From: Orobanche coerulescens
Taxonomy: Eukaryota > Streptophyta > Magnoliopsida > Lamiales > Orobanchaceae
Assembly (NCBI GenBank): GCA_033398695.1
Contig: CM065818.1
Location: 33,380,001 to 33,444,000 of the forward strand
Length of the DNA stretch: 64,000 nt
Direction of reading: 5' to 3'
Shown in pieces: positions 57,860-64,000 of the stretch. The notes beneath the pieces were generated by a model. That model worked only from the letters and a program-made list of their open reading frames with translations. It was not told the origin of the DNA and made no database searches. Made by a program: the position numbers and the translations under genes. The stretch's first letter is position 1; each line of letters begins with the position of its first letter.

Positions 57860-58077
57860 ACTGATATTGAGAGATAACAGAAGTATATCGATGATGAGTA
57901 AGGGAGGAAAAGCAACTACGATTCAAAAGTGGAAATACAATGCAAGAAACAAAAGAGCCGAATAAGAAAACTTACGAGCACTGGAAGTACTGGGATGCTG
58001 GCAGCGGTGTGACAATGTGCAAAACAAACACGACTAGACCCAAATAACCGACAAGCCTAGGTATCCATAAACCTAGA

Positions 58078-58089
58078 GCTCTGATACCA
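58078..58089 (-). other. Primer binding site of LTR#4
   Basis: On the minus strand TGGTATCAGAGC, a perfect match to the initiator tRNA-Met 3' end, 5 bp from the 5' LTR. Confidence 0.9.
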
Positions 58090-58094
58090 TTTTC

Positions 58095-60288
58095 TGTAAC
58101 ACCCCCAAGATATTCGAGGTGTATTACAGCGCCGTGGGCCCCTACATGGGATCCACCAGGCTGACACAAGAAAACACCTCTCGACTAACCGTCTCGGTTA
58201 ACAAGGAGACAATTGTTAACAACAAGAACATAAAACAACACGTCCGGTACAACTGGCACAATAAACATCAACCGACAAATACAGTAACCCAACGAGGTCC
58301 AAACACAATCCGAAAGGAAAAGCCTAAGTACTCGCGAGTACAATCTATAAGTTTATAACTGTGGAAACAACCAAATCGAAATGAACAAAAGAAATAAGAA
58401 GACCCAAATGTACATGTCAACGACCCTGGCCAACATCCTCGTACTGTCCCGGTACTCGCTCGTCCGGATAATCATAACCTGAAATCCATAACAAGAATTT
58501 CCCCAAAACGGGTCCCCAAAGGGTTAAAAATTACGCTAGTACAAGTAATCAAGGCAAACCAATCGCTTACACATTTCATAGTACATGCACCAATATCATT
58601 TCAAAACCAAAACTAGACATGTCTTTTCCGGAAACAAACAGTCACAATTAATTTGCCTAGGACCGGGATGAAGCCACGAATCCCACTCGAGGCCTCTAAG
58701 GACCCTCCCGAGCTGGCCACATTCACAAAACAAATCAAGCACCACACGTCACCTAGGACCGGGATGAAGCCACGAATCCCACTCGAGGCCTCTAAGGACC
58801 CTCCCAAGTCAAGAAGGAATCAAACTCATGAATCCAGGACGAAGCCATAGATTCCCTCGAGGCTCCGTCGGACCCTCCCGAGGTGAGTAAAGCACACACA
58901 ATATACATTACCATTTCACGTTAAGCATAAAGGTTTCCAAGAATTACTTGCCTTGAATTATTGACGACGCGAAGAACGGAAAGGAAAGTCACCGACGAAC
59001 GCTAGGAACCAATGAAACCGACCCTAACGATTCGAAGAATACAATCACAACCATTTCTAAATGAATACAGAATTGGAATACACCCGAAAACCCGCCTACG
59101 ATTCATGTATATTCGTATATAAACATCAACGAGGGCGGACCACAACCAAACCCTCTCGATTCCGTAAAAATCACGAAATATCCCATGAATCCGTAGGGAA
59201 ACTAAGAATACCAACAAGATTAATCATATTCATCATGAATCCATCAACAAAACGGAACGGATCGGAAGAAAATTCCAAAACCCCCAATTTATCGAAAAGT
59301 AGGGTTCTAAGAGATTTACCTTGGATCGATGATGAAGAACACAAGTAGGTGTTGTTAATCTACTTCAAAAACTCAAGGTAGAGGATGCCTGAAATAATCG
59401 AAGGGAAGAATCGCTCGGAAATCGCTCGGAAGAGCTCTGCGTCGCGGAGAAGAAATGAAATGGAACTAATCTGCTCATCTGGGTCAACTCCCTGGTTTAT
59501 ATAGCCAGGGAGTGTTAGCGTGTGCTAATCCTAAAGGTTAGCGTGCGCTAACGGGGTAAAAATACAGGCCAAAATAGTTAGTGTCCAGTCCAGTAGCCAG
59601 ACTTCTGGCCGTTAGCGTGCGCTACTCCAAATGTAGCGTGCGCTAATAACCTATCGGTAGCGCGCGCTATCGACCAATAGTGTGCGCTACCTGGACATCA
59701 GCCGAGTCCAGAAGCTAACTGCCCAAAACTCACCTGACCCGTTAGCGTGCGCTACCATACGAGCGTAGCGTGCGCTAACTGGCACCTGACCGATTCCAGA
59801 AATAAACTGTCCAGTACTGGACATCCATGCTAGCGCACGCTACCGGGCATCATCAGCGTGCGCTAGCCTCTCGACATTAGCGTGCGCTAGCATATGTAGC
59901 GTACGCTAATACGCTAGTCCAGAAGGCTGGAAAAACAACACTGCCACTCCCAGGGCTACTCGCTAGCGCGCCATTTAAACAAACGTAGCGTGCGCTACTA
60001 AGGGACCCCTAGCGTGCGCTATGCAGAAAAAATAGCGTGCGCTAGGTATGGAATATGAACGGTTCAAAACACCGGAAGGTGAACGAAACATCCAACGGAA
60101 CATCTCAACGGGCATCATAACATAGAATGGATCCACGGCAACCCCGAAACGGCGGTTCCGCACAACAATAACGGGGATAAAATCCATAGATAATAGAAAA
60201 GATACACTGAAGATACACGAGGGTCACTACTATCGGGAAATACGCTGAAAAATAAAAATACAAGGGAAAGAAAAATGCGGATATTACA
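58095..60288 (-). repeat. LTR#4 5' LTR (right copy, 2194 bp)
   Basis: Direct repeat of 51015-53201. All modules recur: stem-loops 58652-58886, GC-AG intron 58951 down to 58479, TATA inverted repeat 59487-59513, palindromes 59516-60045. Differences from the left copy are concentrated in a block near 58420-58465 and within the palindrome cluster, where this copy keeps more intact sites. Confidence 0.92.
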
Positions 60289-60293
60289 CGTCC

Positions 60294-62198
60294 ATCCTAT
60301 GACATCCTTCGATCGAGCGAATCAGGTCAGATTATCTAGAAACCTAGTTTTGGGGAATTTGGGTATTTTGGTTGTTTTCATCCGTTTAATCCGATTTAAC
60401 TTAGGATTGTGATGGATTGATGATTATTTAGATGTATTATATCATTTCCCTAGTTATTCCATGGTTGGATCGTATCGATTCGTTGTTTTGGTCGAGTTCT
60501 TGATCGACGCCTTGAAGGTGTACGGTAGAATGTCATAGAGGGGTTTTCGGATGTTCTACGATTATTCTTCCTCGTATGATCGTTGATTTATTAATTAAAT
60601 GATGGTAGGGTCGAGTTCCTTGCGAAGAAACTGTGTTGAACCCTTCGATTCGTCGTCGTCTTTCTTTTCGATGGCACCGGGCGTTTCGAAGCTTCCCGGT
60701 TGAACCGCGTCCGTTGGAGTACATGCGTGCCGATTTCGAGGCAAGTACCTTGTTCATACGCTTCTTATTTTGTGGATATGATGATCGGTGGTCGTCTTGG
60801 TGTGCTTGTTTGGTTATTTGAAATGAATTTCCAAGAGATTCGTTTTGGCCTCGTTAAGGGCTCTTTTTAAAAATGTGTGTGTGTTTTGTGAATGGTGTGG
60901 TTTGTGGAATTGATTATGATTTGATTGTTTTGAACGTTGAGGGATTTGGTGATGTCCCTGTTGTTTAAAGTTATGGAATCATGTATTCCGCGTTAATCGT
61001 GTTGTGTTGTGATGAGTTTGATAACGGTGTCGAGTAAGTGGCCATCTCTAGTAAGTATTCTTGATGAGCTTACATTCTTAGCATATTAGTATTGCATGAG
61101 TAACGTGTGTGTGTGTATGCTCACTACGGGTTAGATCCGACGGGGTCTCGGTAGGGGTCCACAGAGACGTGGATCGACGAGCTTGCTTTTAACCACTACG
61201 GGTTAGATCCGACGGGTCTCGATAGGGGTCCACAGAGATGTGGATCGACGTTTAATTGTGGTGCATTTTACAAATGTGTTTTGAAATTGGCGTTTCCGGA
61301 AACGAGCGTTTTTGAACGGCTTTAATGTTGCATGCATTGACTAAGTGTGTAAGAGGTAAGTTGTTCGTTTGGCCTACTTGGCTAGGATGGCGCTAGAGTA
61401 TTTTGTCGTATGTGTTTTAATATTTTAATTGTGGGGTTTTGATATTGGAAAACGAACCTTGCTATCAAACCATTTTGGGGCTAAAATCCCAACGGTTTTG
61501 TAAAGGTCATTTTACGGAAAATAAACCTTCGGAGCGGTTACCCCATTCGTATTTCGAGTTTTGGAAAGAGAAGGATTCGATAATCCTAAATTATTTTCTA
61601 TTAAAACTCCGGAAGGCATATCAAACCATTTTGTAAACTATTTTCCCTTGATTGGTGATTCTCTTAGTTTTTGGAAAGTTTTACTCAAACTCTTGCCTCG
61701 GGAAGTATTTTCTTGTTATGTTGGAATCTTTGAGGATTCTTGATTGTTACTATTCTTGGAACTTGAATTGTATGAACCGTATTTTTGCACTTTGTACTTG
61801 CACTAGCAAAATAGTAGAATTTTGCTAACCTCCGAGAAATCGGGGGGTAGATGTCTGTATTGCATTCAGGTTTTGGAGAATAGCACAGGGTCGAGATGAA
61901 GGATGATGAAAGATGAACGATACTAATCACATGAGGACCCGTTGATGATCATATTGGTTTAGTTTTATTTTATTTTCCGCTGCAGTATTTTTCCCGTTAT
62001 ATGGGAGTTGTTGTATTTTGACTCCTGCATGGGCAAGTATTGTAATCGAGTTGTATGTTTTTTTTTATGAAAGACCAAATCGGTTTAATGAGTAATTGTA
62101 GCCTTAAAGGCAATGTTGAGTTGTTCAATGTCGTTACCAGATCCTTGAGGAAAGGTTCTACGACGTGTAATATCCCTGAGCGGATTGGGGGTGTTACA
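60294..62198 (+). repeat. LTR#3 5' LTR, second piece
   Basis: Continues the LTR after LTR#4. It holds the first intron donor (ATCAG|GTCAGA) near 60326, the acceptor (GGTAG|GGTCG) near 60608, a GC-AG intron 60741-61869 with branch-site match TGCTAAC at 61823-61829, and ends GGGGGTGTTACA. Confidence 0.87.
61122..61252 (+). repeat. Two tandem stem-loop modules in the LTR#3 leader intron
   Basis: Each unit has AGATCC-GACG-GGGTCT (6 bp stem in the first; the second lacks one G) followed by GTCCAC...GTGGAT, a second 6 bp stem. They begin near 61122 and 61194. Confidence 0.65.
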
Positions 62199-62202
62199 TA
62201 AA

Positions 62203-62214
62203 TGGTATCGGAGC
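62203..62214 (+). other. Primer binding site of LTR#3
   Basis: TGGTATCGGAGC, 4 bp after the LTR; the same A-to-G variant as LTR#1 and LTR#2. Confidence 0.87.
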
Positions 62215-64000
62215 TTTAGGTTGTGGAAACCTAGGCTGTCGGGTCAAGTTGTGTCTGTCGAATTTTGTCTTGTCGGATCTTATCTGACTGAGTCGTGTCA
62301 CGACGCGTTGTCTGAGTTCGTTGGTCGTGATTAGTATCGTGGGGCGATCATCATCTTCGTGCGACCTGTGGATGTAAGTCTCCCTTATTTGTGATTGCGC
62401 CTCGTCTGATGCGAGTTACTGGTGTGATTATATGTTAAGTGGCGGAATCCTCCTATGGATGTTTATTTCGTGATATATGGTTATTTGACTCTCATATTTT
62501 GTTCATGTGAGGAGTGGTGTCGTTGGTTTTGTATTTTGGACTGTACTTCTATCCACTGCGTGGGTTCTTTCTTAACGGCTTTCGGTATTTTGCCAACTGA
62601 GTTTTATTTCGAAAAACGATTCCCTAAACTAAGTTTTTGACATTTTGGCCTTGATCGTTTTGGCGAGATTCTTATGACGGTATTTAGTATTTTGTAAATG
62701 GCTTTTGCGAATTTTTTAAATACTACCGTCATCGGCCTTTTTGACGTTTTGTAAATGATTTTTAGCCTTGTGGGTTCCGGTGCCGGGCCCACGGCATGTA
62801 ATTACATGAGAATTTTTTTCTTTGGACATTCTAGCCCGTTGAATTATCGTTGAAAACCTTGAGTATCTTAGAAAATAAATTTCGAGACGTACTTTTAAAA
62901 TGAATTATTTTCTCGTGGTACTTCAAAGGTGTCACAATATGTTTCAAAATCCTTATACCTCGAGGACTAAAATATTTTGACATATTTTCAATGATTTAGA
63001 AACGCTTTTGCTTAGACCCGACGGTCGAACATTCTGAAAGTTTTTCACTAAAAGAAAGTGTCCTCATTTTTACCGAATGCGAAATGGTTTTCTAAAGTCT
63101 CGATAATGATGTTTCATGTTTGTACTTATTTTTAAAAGGTGATACTCAAGATCAATCGATGTTTCTTAAATTATTTTCAATAGGTGGTTTTCATTTTTAA
63201 AAACCTATCAATTCCCATTTGCGGTCTGGGAATGTATGTATGATGTTTGGTTTGTTGTTATGATGTTAATTCCCGAATATGATCGAGTTGGTGGCATGAA
63301 CATTGAGGCGTTGCCACATATTTGTTGTACTAGCCCTCTGTGAGAGGTGTGAACTGGTATTTAATGGTTTTCGCCCGTGGTGGATTGTGTGTTGACACAC
63401 GAGTGTGAGCTGTTGAAGCTCGAGTTTGTACGTTTATGTACATGAGTGATTGTTTCATGATGTTTGTGATTGTGTGCCGGCTATCGTTCGGACTGTTGTA
63501 ATCGTCGAACGTTGCAGTTGTTGTTGTGATTTTTGTATGTGTTGATATGTTATGCTGAGTTGGCATCTCCGGTATGTTGTTTTGCGATGTTACGTTCCAT
63601 GGTATCTAGCATTTGTATATTCGGTATGTCGAGCCGAGGCGTTTCAACCGTGATGTGCCGGGGGCATGCACGTGCAAATTGTCCTTCCTCCCCAGTGACG
63701 CGTTTCAAGTGAGGACTCGAGGGACACCGGGTTCAGTTTTGTGAGTTGGCCACCGAGCCTTCCGAGGCATGGACTTGAGCACTGATGTCTGGACCGACTC
63801 CGAGGAGTACCTGAGGGGCGTGGTCTATCAGTTGTATGTTATGTTATTTCCTTACCTTGTTATTTCGAACTTCGGAAATTAAGTTCTTTTATTCGAAGTG
63901 GATTGGATTTTGAACTTCTGTATTTTCGACTCAGTCGACTCGTTTATGTTCGTTAACATCTTCTGAGCTTGTCCTGTCCCTTGATTTTGTTGATCGAACA
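62215..64000 (+). other. Interior leader of LTR#3 with a degenerate gag zinc-knuckle remnant
   Basis: No open gag is visible. At about 63650-63740 the sequence aligns with the zinc-knuckle coding part of LTR#1 gag (10735-10805): GGCATGCACGTGCAAATTGT corresponds to the GHARQNC codons and CGTTTCAAGTGAGGAC to CFKCGR, but the frame is destroyed. The window ends here, so a gag gene further right cannot be excluded. Confidence 0.45.

Larger units (their letters stand above)
51015..60288 (-). mobile_element. LTR#4: Tekay/Del-type chromovirus (Ty3/Gypsy), nearly complete but decayed
   Basis: Flanked by the 5 bp TSD CGTCC (51010-51014, 60289-60293) inside the LTR#3 5' LTR. It lies on the minus strand: 5' LTR 58095-60288, primer site 58078-58089, gag-pol 57859-53237, purine tract 53202-53215, 3' LTR 51015-53201. 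A chromodomain after the integrase and initiator tRNA-Met priming mark the chromovirus branch. It is the only element here with a recognisable pol, so relatives of it may have mobilised the gag-only LTR#1. Confidence 0.92.
50156..64000 (+). mobile_element. LTR#3: Gypsy-type element, continues past the window, interrupted by LTR#4
   Basis: Starts TGTAATACCCGC; the preceding CTAAG (50151-50155) is the presumed TSD. Its 5' LTR is in two pieces, 50156-51014 and 60294-62198, separated by LTR#4. The interior starts with a primer site at 62203. The visible 1.8 kb interior is mostly leader, with a degenerate zinc-knuckle remnant near 63650. The 3' LTR is outside the window. Confidence 0.85.

Overview
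This window is nuclear DNA of a flowering plant, most likely a eudicot. It holds two intact host genes, each with several GT-AG introns, in a background of plant-type transposons: chromovirus LTR elements primed by initiator tRNA-Met, hAT, Mutator, Harbinger and Stowaway elements, an RTE LINE and tRNA-derived SINEs. No CRISPR array, rRNA gene or free-standing tRNA gene was seen. Species cannot be named from sequence alone.

Layout. 1-2.9 kb: a short tandem repeat, a 1.3 kb Mutator-like fold-back element (817-2153) and plain AT-rich DNA. 2.9-17.1 kb: a three-level nest in which each level is closed by its own target-site duplication (TSD). An internally deleted hAT (2910-17089) was hit by a second hAT (3099-15764) carrying a decayed BED/DUF659 transposase gene. 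That gene was then hit by a gag-only LTR element, here LTR#1 (5367-14528). 17.1-28.6 kb: a complete 10-exon SPX-MFS gene, encoding a vacuolar phosphate transporter of the VPT1/PHT5 type (695 aa), with two SINEs, a Stowaway and other small elements in its introns. 28.6-34.2 kb: a 3.2 kb Mutator-like element built of CACACGATGG hairpins, then a Stowaway and a small Mutator-type MITE. 34.8-38.5 kb: a complete 5-exon HOTHEAD-like GMC oxidoreductase gene (582 aa). 38.7-44.1 kb: a terminal-inverted-repeat element inside (TA)n, a Harbinger-type MITE, a 5'-truncated RTE LINE and a Copia remnant. 44.1-64 kb: a deeper nest. A decayed hAT (from 44111) is interrupted by LTR#2 (from 45979, with a 927 bp hAT MITE in its LTR). 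LTR#2 gag is interrupted by LTR#3 (from 50156), and LTR#3's 5' LTR is interrupted by LTR#4 (51015-60288, minus strand), a chromodomain-bearing Tekay/Del-type gag-pol element.

The most unusual signal is shared by the four related LTR families. Each LTR carries, in the same order: (1) a cluster of short CG-rich palindromes just upstream of the TATA-like box, with a different palindrome per family (TGCCGCGGCA, TTACGGCCGTAA, TTACGTACGTAA, TTAGCGTGCGCTAA) and mostly 20-24 bp spacing; (2) a probable GT-AG leader intron; (3) a probable GC-AG leader intron with donor AG|GCAAGTA, branch site CTAAC and a conserved acceptor; and (4) inside that second intron, two to six tandem copies of a module predicted to fold into two stem-loops. 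I know of no description of this combined layout. The functional reading (enhancer or anti-silencing sites, and an intron-borne packaging or splicing-control signal) is inference.

The two host genes look intact, with reading frame kept across every splice junction. Almost everything else is transposon, often decayed by stop codons of the kind made by C-to-T change.
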